64,000 bases of DNA from Shewanella marinintestina (GCF_023283845.1 NZ_JAKILC010000011.1:1-64000); one strand, 5' to 3'. Shown: positions 1 through 10,089, counted from the stretch's first letter. Notes: generated by a model not told the origin, from the letters alone. Made by a program: numbers and translations.

Positions 1-114
1 AAACCATAGAGTTGTGGCACCACCTGAATCCATTCCGAACTCAGAAGTGAAACGCAATATCGCCGATGGTAGTGTGGGGTCTCCCCATGTGAGAGTAGGT
101 CATTTCCAGGCGCC
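1..114 (+). rRNA. rrf: 5S ribosomal RNA, 5' end cut by window edge
   Basis: The sequence matches the gammaproteobacterial 5S rRNA from about base 9 of the gene to its 3' end, including the conserved loop with CCGAACTCAGAAGTGAAA and the helix around GGGTCTCCCC. The first few bases lie outside the window. It is the last gene of an rRNA operon read rightward and is followed by a strong hairpin terminator at 141-167. The 3' end is placed at the final GGCGCC by comparison with E. coli 5S. Confidence 0.96.
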
Positions 115-140
115 TATTTTACTCGTTAAGAGTAGTGAAG

Positions 141-167
141 AAGCCACCTTATTAAGGTGGCTTTTTT
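141..167 (+). terminator. rRNA operon terminator
   Basis: A perfect 10-bp stem (AAGCCACCTT paired with AAGGTGGCTT, loop ATT) runs into a T tract. It lies 26 bp after the 5S gene, so it should end the rRNA transcript. Confidence 0.93.
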
Positions 168-238
168 GCGTTTGGGCATTTGTAAAATATTGAACGCTAT
201 CTTATCTGAATACAGCTACCCGTTAAGGTGGCAGCTTC

Positions 239-491
239 ACTTAAAGTAGGCATAAATGCCTCCCCCCGATGTCACCCCGCCGCTGAGCAGGGTCCCCAGC
301 TTGCTGGCAGTTATATTGCTCCTGCAATAACTGCATTTCCGCCATCCTTGGCGGTCACAGCTGCTACGCGCTACAAGATTGCAATGTACTTCGTACATTA
401 AGCGCAACCTCTTCGCCCCCATGTGTTCGCTGCGCGAACCGAGGGCGATTATATGCTCCTGCATAATCGACACTTCCCACATCCATGTGGG
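239..491. repeat. Cluster of short palindromes between 5S and a 5S remnant
   Basis: At least five small perfect or near-perfect hairpins follow one another: 310-331, 339-354, 383-399, 425-439, 447-468 and 476-491. Three have the loop TCCT and one has TCCA. On the minus strand these loops read AGGA and TGGA. A related motif around CATGTGTTTGCTGCGCGAAC recurs at about 678-703. The open frame that crosses the region is a by-product of the palindromes. The arrangement resembles a mobile palindromic element (REP/BIME-like); a structured RNA on the minus strand is the alternative. Confidence 0.7.
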
Positions 492-492
492 T

Positions 493-513
493 CGTAGGTC
501 ATTTTCAGGCGCC
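493..513 (+). pseudogene. Remnant of a second 5S rRNA gene (3' tail only)
   Basis: The bases GTAGGTCATTTTCAGGCGCC repeat the last 20 bases of the 5S gene at 95-114 with one change (T for C). They are followed by a second rRNA-style terminator at 575-603. This fits a former tandem 5S gene whose body was replaced by the palindrome cluster to its left. Confidence 0.75.
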
Positions 514-574
514 ACTTTGACTTCACTTTTGTAAAAGTGAAGACAAAACTGAATTCTTGAAAGAGAAGCGAGAG

Positions 575-603
575 AGCCCACTACGATGTAGCGGGCTTTT
601 TTC
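575..603 (+). terminator. Second terminator downstream of the 5S remnant
   Basis: The stem AGCCCACTAC paired with GTAGCGGGCT has one mismatch and loop GAT, and is followed by a run of Ts. It is placed as expected for the terminator of the lost second 5S gene. Confidence 0.8.
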
Positions 604-731
604 GTTTTTGTCTGGACTCTTTATTACTAGAATTGACCACTCGAACATGGGGAAATAAAAAGCCCGAATGCAGTGAGCATGTGTTTGCTGCGCGAACTAC
701 GAGAGTTGATTGTTTCCCGCAGCCAAAAGCA

Positions 732-760
732 AAAAAGCCCGCTTTTGTGGCGGGCTTTTT
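732..760 (-). terminator. Terminator of the yacG-mutT transcript
   Basis: An 11-bp stem (AAAAAGCCCGC with GCGGGCTTTTT, loop TTTTGTG) lies 27 bp beyond the mutT stop. A/T tracts on both sides let it work in either direction. Confidence 0.88.
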
Positions 761-786
761 AAATCTGGAATTTGTAATCGTTGAAA

Positions 787-1176
787 CTAACTAAGGATCT
801 TTTCTAAGATAGCTTTATTCGCTTCAGGAAATTCATATTGAGTTAGTTGGTCTTTTGCTACCCAACAAATTTCTTGGCCTTCTAAGCCCTTCGCTTCGCC
901 ACTAAAATTGGTTACCCAGTGTATGTCGAGAAATACTTTTTTATCGCCATAGTCATGATGGATCTCCATCAATGGTTCGGTATCTACCACATCTAAATCA
1001 ACTTCTTCTTTAAGCTCTCTAATTAGCGCTTCAGAAGTCGATTCTAGTTTTTCCACCTTACCGCCTGGAAACTCCCATTTACCACCTTGGTGCAGTTCTT
1101 GTGGTCGCTTAGCTAGCAAAATTCTTTTATGAGGATCTTGAATCACGCCGACTGCAACATGTATTATTTTGCTCAT
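787..1176 (-). CDS. mutT: 8-oxo-dGTP diphosphatase MutT
   Basis: This 129-residue Nudix hydrolase removes 8-oxo-dGTP from the nucleotide pool and so prevents A:T to C:G transversions. The Nudix box is clear: a GGKVEKLE start followed seven residues later by REL-K-EEV. An Asp replaces the usual Gly near the end of the box (EEVDL), a tolerated variation. Its length equals E. coli MutT (129 aa). The ATG overlaps the yacG stop (TAATG), so the two genes are translationally coupled and cotranscribed. A terminator follows at 732-760. Confidence 0.95.
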   Translation of the reverse strand: MSKIIHVAVGVIQDPHKRILLAKRPQELHQGGKWEFPGGKVEKLESTSEALIRELKEEVDLDVVDTEPLMEIHHDYGDKKVFLDIHWVTNFSGEAKGLEGQEICWVAKDQLTQYEFPEANKAILEKILS

Positions 1177-1409
1177 TAATGCTTTCCATCATCAGATGGA
1201 CCATCGACGAAGAAGTCCGCTTCGTCATAACCTAGCTGGTCTAACATTTCTGGATCAAACTCAGGTTTTACTGGAATAGCATGTTTCTCTGAAGCCCAAT
1301 CACCTAGATCGATAAGCTTACAACGGTCGCTACAAAAAGGTTTAAATTTCGATTCAGCATTCCAAGCTACAGAGGCCTGACAAGTCGGGCATTTTACAGT
1401 TAAAGACAT
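1176..1409 (-). CDS. yacG: DNA gyrase inhibitor YacG
   Basis: A 77-residue zinc-binding protein. The four zinc cysteines are visible as CPTC near residue 8 and CSDRC near residue 26, the YacG arrangement. YacG binds GyrB and inhibits gyrase in E. coli. Its C-terminal tail here is acidic ([16 protein letters not shown]), as is common in the family. It lies between zapD and mutT, the usual gammaproteobacterial order, and overlaps mutT by one base. Confidence 0.93.
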   Translation of the reverse strand: MSLTVKCPTCQASVAWNAESKFKPFCSDRCKLIDLGDWASEKHAIPVKPEFDPEMLDQLGYDEADFFVDGPSDDGKH

Positions 1410-1468
1410 AATTGACCTTGTCAGTGATAAAGCTGACTTTTAAAAAGTGTATATGGGATTTTAAAGCG

Positions 1469-2203
1469 TTAGCTACAGGTTGCCAACTCGAATTCTATTG
1501 CTTGATCAGAATGTTTTTGTTCATCAAATTGTACGAAGTGAATCGCATAACGGTTTCTGTGGCCGCTAATAGTAGGGTAGCAGCCATACTCGGCTGCTAG
1601 TCTTACTCGGATCAGTGAAAGTGCCTGGCTGCTAGTGCCTTGAAAGAAACCGCCAGAAGCCTCTTTGACTTCATAGCTTGTGGTTTGTCTAGTTAAATCT
1701 AGCAATAACTTAACTGGAGAAAGTAAAGAGGCAAAGTGGCTCATCCAATCTTGGTATTCTTGTTGACGCTCACTCCAAGGTTTAGCTAGCCAATAATGGA
1801 GTTGAGGCAGGTCAAAGTTACAGCTCGCACCAGGCATATTAAATCTTTGCCTTAACGCTGATAAGAAACGGTTCCGTTTTAACTCGTTGCCGGGTCGTTG
1901 AGCTACCTGAAGAACATCTCTTGCAGCGCTTAGTTTATCGATATAAAGCGCAAGCTGTTCATCGTTAATTGCGGGGAGAGATTGCCATTTTGATAAGGCG
2001 AATAGCTGCCTATCAAGGTCTTGGAGTACTTCGCCGCGATAGTCACAACGTTCAGTTAGTTCGAATAATGAAAATAGCGGGTAAAAGCATCGATGCTGAT
2101 GATCGTGATCTAAGTTAGCCTGTAATTGTTCTGCAAGATATTCTAGGCGCAGGTAGCTACGGGTTTTTTCATTGAGCGGCTGTTCATAGATCAATTTAGT
2201 CAT
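1469..2203 (-). CDS. zapD: Cell division protein ZapD
   Basis: A 244-residue cytosolic protein that bundles FtsZ and promotes Z-ring assembly. The start region (YEQPLNEKTRSYLRLEYL) closely matches the E. coli ZapD N-terminus, and the total length fits (247 in E. coli). I chose the ATG at 2203. A TTG at 2215 that overlaps the coaE stop would add four residues, but the ATG version starts where the family starts. It sits 8 bp after coaE in the conserved coaE-zapD-yacG order, so it is probably cotranscribed. Confidence 0.93.
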   Translation of the reverse strand: MTKLIYEQPLNEKTRSYLRLEYLAEQLQANLDHDHQHRCFYPLFSLFELTERCDYRGEVLQDLDRQLFALSKWQSLPAINDEQLALYIDKLSAARDVLQVAQRPGNELKRNRFLSALRQRFNMPGASCNFDLPQLHYWLAKPWSERQQEYQDWMSHFASLLSPVKLLLDLTRQTTSYEVKEASGGFFQGTSSQALSLIRVRLAAEYGCYPTISGHRNRYAIHFVQFDEQKHSDQAIEFELATCS

Positions 2204-2211
2204 GGCGTTAT

Positions 2212-2817
2212 TCAAGCATTACTAGATAATTTTAAATAAAAGTTATGTAGTGCTTCTACCTTGCACTTTAACGCCGATATCTCTCCCTGGTTGTCTATGA
2301 CATCATCAGCTTTTGACAGTTTCTCGGCTCTTGAAGCCTGACTGCCTATTATCTTTTTTACGTGTTGAGCGGTTACTAAATCTCTATCAACCGTTCTTTT
2401 TTGTTGTAACTCCGGCGAAATATCCACCAAAAGTGTTCGATCTACTAACCTATCTAACCCATTCTCAAATAGCAAGGGCACGACCATAATTACATAATCA
2501 GATTGTGCTTCTTTACACTGTTGTAGCATCGATTCTCTAATCATTGGGTGAAGTAGAGAATTTAACCAAAGTCGTTCAGAATCATTATTGAAAATGACTT
2601 CTCTTAATTTTGCTCTATCTAAGCCGCCATCAGCCGATAAGATTTGCTCACCAAAATGAGTGACAATTTCTTTCAGACCATCAGAACCAGTTGCTACTAC
2701 ATCTCGAGCAACGATATCGGCATCGACTAGAGTAACGCCTTGTTCGGCAAAAATATTGGCAACCGTTGTTTTACCGCTGCCGATACCGCCAGTAAGACCG
2801 ATAATGTAATCAGCCAT
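2212..2817 (-). CDS. coaE: Dephospho-CoA kinase
   Basis: A 201-residue P-loop kinase for the last step of coenzyme A synthesis, phosphorylating the 3'-hydroxyl of dephospho-CoA ribose. The Walker A motif GLTGGIGSGKT is at residues 7-17, followed by the DADxxAR segment (DADIVARDV) typical of CoaE. The ATG at 2817 is preferred because AGGGAAA lies just before it and the family starts immediately before the P-loop. A frame from 2874 would add 19 unlikely residues that overlap pilD. It begins 19 bp after the pilD stop. Confidence 0.95.
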   Translation of the reverse strand: MADYIIGLTGGIGSGKTTVANIFAEQGVTLVDADIVARDVVATGSDGLKEIVTHFGEQILSADGGLDRAKLREVIFNNDSERLWLNSLLHPMIRESMLQQCKEAQSDYVIMVVPLLFENGLDRLVDRTLLVDISPELQQKRTVDRDLVTAQHVKKIIGSQASRAEKLSKADDVIDNQGEISALKCKVEALHNFYLKLSSNA

Positions 2818-2836
2818 AGTGTGTTTCCCTGTCGCT

Positions 2837-3748
2837 TTATAAGGTAGAAAGGTACCAGTTTGTAATGCTTTCACCCCATATCATGGCTATCCAGCCAGCA
2901 GCTGCGATATAAGGGCCAAATGGAATTGGGTTACCTTGATTAAGCTTTTTGAAGATAATAAGAGTGATACCAACGACGGCACCGACTAGTGATGACAGCA
3001 AGATAACAAGCGGCAATACCTGCCAACCAAACCAAGCGCCGAAAACAGCAAGTAGCTTAAAGTCACCATAGCCCATGCCGTCTTTGCCTGTTAGTAACTT
3101 AAATAACCAGAACACGCTCCATAGACTTAAGTAACCTGCCGCTGCACCAATCAAAGCATCTGAAGTACTACTGAAGGTACCTGATAAGTTAACAATCAGG
3201 CCTAGCCATAATAAAGGTAGAGTAATTTGGTCTGGCAATAGCATTTCGTCTAAATCAATGCCGGTTAGCGCAATCAGGCAAAAAGTCAGTAATGTGGTTA
3301 ATGCGAACTCGATAGTAGGGCCAAAGTGCCAAGCGAGAAAAGCGACTAATGTGGCGGTAATGAATTCCACAACAGGGTAACGAGCTGAGATTGGGTTGCT
3401 ACAGGAGGCGCATCTCCCCTTAAGTATTAGCCAACCTAAAATAGGCAAGTTATGTATAGGCTTGATATTGGCCTTACATTTTGGACAGGCAGAGCCTGGA
3501 ATAACGAGGTTATATTTTTCAGGGAAGCCATCGATTGGGGCTTCTAATTGCTTTTTGTTAGCATCAAAAACCTGTTGCTTGTATTCACTTAGGTAATGAT
3601 TACATTCTTGCTGCCAGTCTCGCTTCATCATCACTGGTATACGGTGAATCACCACATTTAAAAAGCTACCGATCACAGCGGCAAATACAAAGCTTAATGC
3701 GATAAACAGCCAAGGATTTTGGCTAAAAACAGAAATAAGTTCAGTCAT
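2837..3748 (-). CDS. pilD: Type IV prepilin peptidase/methyltransferase PilD
   Basis: A 303-residue inner-membrane aspartyl protease (family A24) that cleaves type IV prepilins and pseudopilins after the leader Gly and N-methylates the new N-terminus. The cytoplasmic zinc site is complete: C88-x2-C91 and C113-x2-C116. The two catalytic aspartates lie in the segments GIDLDEMLLPD and GYGDFKLLA. About eight membrane segments follow. It may also process type II secretion pseudopilins. It is the last pil gene of a pilA-pilB-pilC-pilD run. A hairpin (3782-3812) lies between it and pilC. Confidence 0.96.
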   Translation of the reverse strand: MTELISVFSQNPWLFIALSFVFAAVIGSFLNVVIHRIPVMMKRDWQQECNHYLSEYKQQVFDANKKQLEAPIDGFPEKYNLVIPGSACPKCKANIKPIHNLPILGWLILKGRCASCSNPISARYPVVEFITATLVAFLAWHFGPTIEFALTTLLTFCLIALTGIDLDEMLLPDQITLPLLWLGLIVNLSGTFSSTSDALIGAAAGYLSLWSVFWLFKLLTGKDGMGYGDFKLLAVFGAWFGWQVLPLVILLSSLVGAVVGITLIIFKKLNQGNPIPFGPYIAAAGWIAMIWGESITNWYLSTL

Positions 3749-3781
3749 TATTTTTCTTTTATTGTAAAAGCTACTTTTGAT

Positions 3782-3812
3782 AACGCAGCTTGGAAAGAAT
3801 ATAAGCTGCGTT
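3782..3812. repeat. Hairpin between pilC and pilD
   Basis: Ten-bp arms (AACGCAGCTT and AAGCTGCGTT) surround an 11-base loop. A T run follows the right arm on the plus strand but not on the minus strand. It is therefore either a processing or attenuating stem in the pil mRNA, or a stop for antisense transcription. Confidence 0.5.
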
Positions 3813-3824
3813 TTTGTAAGGCTC

Positions 3825-5093
3825 TTATCCTACAACATTACCCATTTCAAAAATAGGTAGGTACATGCCGACAATTAGGCCGCCCACGACGGTACCAATC
3901 ACTACCATCATTATTGGCTCAATTAGACTCGATAAGCCATCAACCGCATCATCGACTTGCATTTCATAGATGTTGGCTACTTTATTAAGCATATTATCGA
4001 GTGAGCCAGATTCTTCGCCAATCATGACCATTTGAATCAACATATCAGGGAAAAGCCCAGTTGTACGCATAGCGACATTCATTTGCATGCCAGACATAAC
4101 CTCAGTACGGATTTTCAAAATCGCTTTCTTATATACGGCGTTGCCTGACGCACCTGCAGCAGACTCTAGACCATCGATTAATGGCACACCTGCTGCAAAT
4201 GTTGTTGCTAAAGTGCGGGCAAAACGTGCCATAGCGCCTTTATGCAAGATATCGCCAATAGCGGGGATTTTTAAGATGACTTCATCCACTCTGTCTCTAA
4301 ACAATTGAGAGTTAAGGTGAGCACGTTTGAAGCTCCAAACACCTATAATGATCGCTATGACAAAAATATACCAAGATGCCTGTAACCAGCGAGATATATT
4401 AATAATAAACTGGGTAAAGGCTGGTAACTCTGCTCCGAAACCATTAAAAATATCTTCAAACTGAGGTACAACAAATAATAGTAGTAAGGCTGTTACTAGA
4501 ATAGCTACAACGACAACAGCAGCAGGGTAGAACATGGCTTTTTTAATTTTTGATTTTAATGCTTCCGATTTTTCTCGGTAAGTTGCAATTCGATCAAAAA
4601 CTTGATCAAGTGAGCCTGAATGCTCACCGGCGCCGACAAGATCGACATAGAGATCATCAAAATACAGTCTGTGTGGCCTTAAAGCCTCTGACAGAGGAAT
4701 ACCTGATTGTACATCGTTAACGATAGTCGCTAAAAGCTCGCGCATTTTAGGTTTTTCATGGCCTTTGCCTAATAACTCTAAGGTCGTCACAATGGGGACA
4801 CCAGCAGCAAGCATAGTGGCTATCTGACGAGTAACCATGGCGATATCCATGGGTTTGATTTTCTTTTCCGATTTGAACAGCGGCGGAGATTTCTTACGGA
4901 CGCCTTTTGGGATGACACCTTGAGCTTTTAATTGGGCGCGAATTTCAGCACTTGATATACCTCTGAGTTCGCCTGATGTTTTTCCACCATCACGATTGGT
5001 GCCATTCCAGGTATAAGTGACAACTTTAGGTTGGCTTTTTTGGGCTTTTTTCCTTTCACGAGCTTGCTTTGATGATTTAGTTGCAATTGCCAT
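3825..5093 (-). CDS. pilC: Type IV pilus inner-membrane platform protein PilC
   Basis: A 422-residue polytopic protein of the GspF/PilC family that couples the PilB and PilT motors to pilus assembly. It carries the two repeated GspF cytoplasmic domains (about 85-205 and 290-410), with signatures such as ARTLATTFAAGVPLIDGL and the terminal GLIVGMYLPIFEMGNVVG. Three membrane segments are visible, around 187-210, 232-255 and 390-412. The basic, lysine-rich N-terminus is usual. It lies between pilB (83 bp upstream) and pilD. Confidence 0.96.
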   Translation of the reverse strand: MAIATKSSKQARERKKAQKSQPKVVTYTWNGTNRDGGKTSGELRGISSAEIRAQLKAQGVIPKGVRKKSPPLFKSEKKIKPMDIAMVTRQIATMLAAGVPIVTTLELLGKGHEKPKMRELLATIVNDVQSGIPLSEALRPHRLYFDDLYVDLVGAGEHSGSLDQVFDRIATYREKSEALKSKIKKAMFYPAAVVVVAILVTALLLLFVVPQFEDIFNGFGAELPAFTQFIINISRWLQASWYIFVIAIIIGVWSFKRAHLNSQLFRDRVDEVILKIPAIGDILHKGAMARFARTLATTFAAGVPLIDGLESAAGASGNAVYKKAILKIRTEVMSGMQMNVAMRTTGLFPDMLIQMVMIGEESGSLDNMLNKVANIYEMQVDDAVDGLSSLIEPIMMVVIGTVVGGLIVGMYLPIFEMGNVVG

Positions 5094-5176
5094 AGCGGCC
5101 CTTTTATTGTCTTATTTTGAGGTGCGCTTTAATTTTGTTTAAGTGTACGATTGGTCGCTCGAGACTACCTCAATAA

Positions 5177-6886
5177 TTAAAAACTGGTTACGCGGTTTAT
5201 CTCTGCAATGCTGGTCACGCCTTGAATAACTTTTAATAGGCCTGAATCTCTAAGGTCACGCATGCCCTGAAGTTTGGCTTGTTTAAGTATTTGTAAGGAG
5301 TTGCCACCTTCCATAATCGTGCGGGCAATTTCATCCGACATCTTCATGACTTCATAAATACCTACACGGCCTTTATAGCCCCCTGAACAAAGATCGCAAC
5401 CAACTGGCTTATGTAGGGTAATTCCTGCATCAACCTGCTGTTGAGTAAAACCAAGTTTTAACAGTGCATCAGTTGGGATATTTTCAGGCTGTTTGCAGTT
5501 GGAGCATAATCGCCGAGATAGTCGTTGAGCAATAATTAGGTTAACAGAACTGGCAATGTTATAGCCTGGCACGCCCATGTTGATTAAGCGAGTCAGGGTT
5601 TCTGCTGCCGAATTGGTGTGCAAGGTTGATAGCACTAAGTGACCCGTTTGCGCCGCTTTAATGGCAATTTCAGCCGTTTCTAAATCTCGAATTTCACCAA
5701 CCATGACCACATCAGGATCTTGACGTAAAAATGAGCGCAGAGCGGACGCGAATGTCAGTCCGGCTTTTAAATTAATATGGACTTGGTTAACGCCTTCGAG
5801 GTTAATTTCAACCGGATCTTCCGCGGTTGATATATTGCGCTCTTCAGTATTAAGAATGTTCAGCCCGGTATAGAGGGAGACTGTTTTACCTGAACCTGTT
5901 GGTCCGGTTACCAAAATCATCCCTTGGGGTTTTTGTAGCATCTCTTCATAAAGCAGTCGTTGATCATCTTCATAACCTAACTTTTCAATGCCAAGCTGGG
6001 CAGATGATGAGTCAAGGATACGCATTACGATTTTCTCGCCCCAAATGGTAGGCAGGGTACTAACACGAAAATCGATAGATTTACTGCGTGATAGCTTCAT
6101 CTTAATTCGGCCATCTTGTGGTACGCGGCGCTCAGCAATATCAAGTTTGGACATTACTTTTAAACGGGCAGAAATGCGACCGGAAAGATTAACTGGCGGC
6201 TCGGATACCTCATGCAAGATGCCATCAATACGAAAACGAATGCGGTAACGCTTTTCATAGGGCTCAAAATGTAAATCTGATGCTCCTTTACGTATGGCAT
6301 CGGTAAGAATTTTATTAATATAGATGACGATAGGGGCGTCATCTTTGCCGTCACTATCTTGCTCTTGTTCTCGCTTATCAGTATCGGTAACTTCTATACC
6401 TGCCAGAGACTCTTCATCAATACTGCTTAAATCTAAGCTACTGATGTCATCTTCTAAGATGCTTTCAAGCGCTTTATCTAGCTTATCATCTTCCACTAAA
6501 ATCGCTTCGGTATGCAGGCCTGCACTGAACTGAAAGTCTTCTAACGCCGCTATATTAGTGGGGTCTGATGTTGCAATGAATAAACGGTTGCCGCGCTTAA
6601 ATAGCGGAATACAGCGATGCTTTTCGATGAGCTTTTTATTGAGGAACTCTTCGGGAATTGAATTTATATCGAATTCATTCAGATCGAGAAGCGGGGTGCC
6701 ATATTCTTCGTAGCATAGCGCAGCAATTTGCTGGGCAGAAATGAGATTGTTCTTTATTACTGAAGTAACTAGAGAGGTTTTATGTTTACGCGAATTTAAA
6801 ATTGCAGATGTAATTTGCTCTTCGCTAAGTAAACCTTTGCGAATAAATAGAGTGGATAAACCTAAATGTAGACCGGTAGTTGGCAT
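5177..6886 (-). CDS. pilB: Type IV pilus extension ATPase PilB
   Basis: A 569-residue hexameric secretion ATPase that drives pilus extension. An MshEN-like N-terminal domain (about 1-150) precedes the ATPase core. The core has Walker [14 protein letters not shown], an Asp box, a Walker B region ([19 protein letters not shown]), the His box ([12 protein letters not shown]), and a CxxC pair of the zinc element ([16 protein letters not shown]). Its length equals PilB of Pseudomonas and other Shewanella. It lies 68 bp after pilA, with a hairpin in the gap that could reduce read-through. Confidence 0.96.
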   Translation of the reverse strand: MPTTGLHLGLSTLFIRKGLLSEEQITSAILNSRKHKTSLVTSVIKNNLISAQQIAALCYEEYGTPLLDLNEFDINSIPEEFLNKKLIEKHRCIPLFKRGNRLFIATSDPTNIAALEDFQFSAGLHTEAILVEDDKLDKALESILEDDISSLDLSSIDEESLAGIEVTDTDKREQEQDSDGKDDAPIVIYINKILTDAIRKGASDLHFEPYEKRYRIRFRIDGILHEVSEPPVNLSGRISARLKVMSKLDIAERRVPQDGRIKMKLSRSKSIDFRVSTLPTIWGEKIVMRILDSSSAQLGIEKLGYEDDQRLLYEEMLQKPQGMILVTGPTGSGKTVSLYTGLNILNTEERNISTAEDPVEINLEGVNQVHINLKAGLTFASALRSFLRQDPDVVMVGEIRDLETAEIAIKAAQTGHLVLSTLHTNSAAETLTRLINMGVPGYNIASSVNLIIAQRLSRRLCSNCKQPENIPTDALLKLGFTQQQVDAGITLHKPVGCDLCSGGYKGRVGIYEVMKMSDEIARTIMEGGNSLQILKQAKLQGMRDLRDSGLLKVIQGVTSIAEINRVTSF

Positions 6887-6910
6887 TTGATTTATAAAAT
6901 TTAATAGAAG

Positions 6911-6940
6911 CGAGTATCCCTGAATATTCTAGGATACTCG
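6911..6940 (-). terminator. Hairpin between pilA and pilB, possible attenuator
   Basis: Nine-bp arms (CGAGTATCC and GGATACTCG) with a 12-base loop are followed on the minus strand by a T-rich stretch (CTTCTATTAAATTTTAT). A partial terminator here would give much more pilA than pilBCD mRNA, which is the usual need. Confidence 0.65.
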
Positions 6941-6954
6941 TCTGCTTTATATGA

Positions 6955-7422
6955 TTAACAAAGCCCTGCAGCAACGCAAGTTCCTGTTTGAACCCAAGTT
7001 AGAGAGCCTGCAGTTTCTGAAGGCGTAAGAATATAAGTGACATCTGCTTGACTATTGTGGTCTAGTGCAGCAACCGCTGTTGCAGTTATCGCTGCCGTTG
7101 AAGTAGTTATTTCTACTTTAGACACATAGGCTCCAGCAGCCGCGCCAGACAAATCTGCTCCGACCTCTGCAGCTGAATCGCAGTTGGCAAGAGTGTAATC
7201 CCCTCGTCCTTGATAACAAGTTTCAATAGCTGTTTTAATTGAAGCTGCAGCTAAAGGTACTTCCGAAAATTTAGCTTTCTTTGTGTAGGTTTGATAAGCA
7301 GGCAGTGCAATTGCTGCCAAAATACCGATAATTGCTACAACAATCATCAATTCAATTAGGGTGAAACCCTTAGCGTTGTTCATTTTTGATTTATTCATCA
7401 TTCTGTTCATCTTAGTGTTCAT
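6955..7422 (-). CDS. pilA: Type IV major pilin PilA
   Basis: A 155-residue type IVa prepilin. A basic leader ends in Gly19, followed by the mature N-terminus [20 protein letters not shown], so PilD should cut between residues 19 and 20. The mature Glu5 is present. Two cysteine pairs are visible (ETCYQG...ANCDS and [10 protein letters not shown]), the second able to form the C-terminal disulfide loop. I chose the ATG at 7422 because GGAG lies about 8 bases before it. An ATG at 7434 and internal ATGs nearer the cleavage site are alternatives. It heads the pilABCD run. Confidence 0.92.
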   Translation of the reverse strand: MNTKMNRMMNKSKMNNAKGFTLIELMIVVAIIGILAAIALPAYQTYTKKAKFSEVPLAAASIKTAIETCYQGRGDYTLANCDSAAEVGADLSGAAAGAYVSKVEITTSTAAITATAVAALDHNSQADVTYILTPSETAGSLTWVQTGTCVAAGLC

Positions 7423-8924
7423 GTCTATCTCCATTAGAAAGCTTTTTGAATTGCTGATTTAATCAATAATGGCTAACCTGCACCTTCAGCCTATACCCTG
7501 AAAACAAAGGGTTTGCTTTTTGTCGAATAAGGTTAGCGCTGATGTGAAAATCATCATTTAGTCTATGTGTGCGTCAACCCTGCTGAGTGCTCCTGCGTTA
7601 GCGTGTCGCTGTATCCAAACTGACTATGCTTGTTGTGCATAGTGCGACGACGAGGCATCCGTCTATCCTATTGTTAAAATTCAAATTTAATGTCTAGTTA
7701 AATTTGAATTCAAAAACCCTCAACTCAAACTCAACTCAAACCTAATTCAAACTGAAATTTAAAAGTTAAAAGCTAGGATTTACTATTCAAAGTGGTAAGA
7801 AGAGCAGCTTTATCCCGCTTGGTTAGCTCATTATTTGGTGCTCGTATCCACAGTTAAGCAAAACTAAGCACAAAAATTAATAAAACCAGATGAGATAATG
7901 TTGAATCTAAAACACTTTAAATTGCATTAACCGAGTCTGCACATCGGTATAACTGCAAGTTAGTACAAAGGTGGGTAAAATGGAATAGTGAAATGTAATT
8001 AATGCGTTATTTTGTTGCTTGTTTGGTTGTTTTTGGGTTTTTTTATGGTGCTATTGGTGTTGGTTAATTGGCGCGTGTTATTTTGTTGGCGAAAAAATGT
8101 TCACCGTCAAAAAATTGAACGTTCCCTATTTTAGATTTCGACAGCTTTAATTTACTTCACTTTTTAAAGGTTCAAATCGCAGCTGGGGAGTGATTGTATT
8201 TTCTTTAATAACTAATTTATAACTTTCTAAATCATTTGTATAAGATGATCCTTAAAGAACTGAAACGGTGAGCGAGATTTTTAATTGGATCATGGAGTGC
8301 TGTTTGGAGAGCTGAATCGAAATATCAATGAGAGTAACTGCTGTGATGGATATGCGTGTAACCTTGTGCGGAGGAATCTAGACTTTATGGGTCGCAACTT
8401 TGATGCTAACCGTTCCTAGCACAATATAGTTTTCATGATAGTTTGCATGTTTTTTAGGGATTAAATTTGGTTTTGCGAGTTTAACTTTGACGTTCATTTA
8501 GTTTGCTTTATTTAATTTCAAAGGTTGAAGGTATTATTGTAAATCCTAGGTAAATCCTAGGTAAATTTTAGGTAAGCAATTAGGTTGACTATTTATTGTT
8601 AGTGATTGCATAAATATTTTATTGTTGAACCTTTTGACTATGTATTATTAAACCTGACTGGTAGGACGTCTATTCTAAGTATAAGCCTGAAACACATATG
8701 AAAATTAGCGATTATTTATCGTTATAAAATCAAATGTTGATTACTTAGCTTCGAACAAATGAGTAGATAATATTGCGAGTTTTAAACTTGTTATTAGATT
8801 AATGTTTCGCGGCTTAAAACTAAAATGCCAAATTACTAGAACAGGTCTAAATAGGTATGTTGAAAGCTGTGTTAAAAGCTATGTTAAAAATTTCAGTTAT
8901 GCAGAGAAGATGAGGGAGAGGTAA
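7423..8924. other. Gene-free, AT-rich 1.5-kb interval between nadC and pilA
   Basis: No credible coding frame is visible on either strand. What can be seen is a 12-bp inverted repeat at 7678-7710 (AATTCAAATTTA with TAAATTTGAATT), a 7-bp dyad at 7623-7643, CAACTCAAA-type short repeats at about 7719-7760, and an 11-bp unit (GTAAATCCTAG) repeated three times at 8539-8571. The pilA promoter must lie in the left end. I did not find a clean sigma-54 -24/-12 motif there. Confidence 0.7.
8539..8571. repeat. Tandem 11-bp repeat, three units
   Basis: The units GTAAATCCTAG, GTAAATCCTAG and GTAAATTTTAG are directly adjacent; a fourth begins (GTAAG). They sit in the gene-free region and have no evident function. 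Confidence 0.85.
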
Positions 8925-8965
8925 AACAGCATTTAATGATCTAACTAAAGATAGAAAATGCTGTT
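8925..8965 (-). terminator. Possible nadC terminator
   Basis: Ten-bp arms (AACAGCATTT and AAATGCTGTT) separated by 21 bases lie just past the nadC stop. On the minus strand the stem is followed by TTTTACC, a short T run, so termination is plausible but not strong. Confidence 0.5.
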
Positions 8966-8982
8966 AATACGAAGCTAAACCG

Positions 8983-9879
<897 letters not shown>

Positions 9880-10089
9880 TTACTGGCTTGTAACCGTGGT
9901 ATATATTGGGCACGCTTTAATAGTGGTTTTAATCTTAACATAAAGTTTTACCTACAGAGCTAGCATTATCCTTGTTTATCGCTTGGAATTACTGATGTTA
10001 TTTGGCTGATAAATCTCAAAAGCCTAGCTATATTCATAGAGTTAAAACTGCTAAAGTGATTTTAATAATTTTGTTTTAGGAATGCTGAT

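Noticed and set aside
237..581. Open frame of 114 codons on the minus strand after the 5S gene
   Set aside because: It runs through palindromes and the 5S remnant; its codons are explained by the hairpin sequences, and no ribosome site or protein family is visible.
7435..7700. Sigma-54 promoter for pilA
   Set aside because: No TGGCAC-N5-TTGC arrangement could be found on the minus strand; a claim would rest only on knowledge of other pilA genes.
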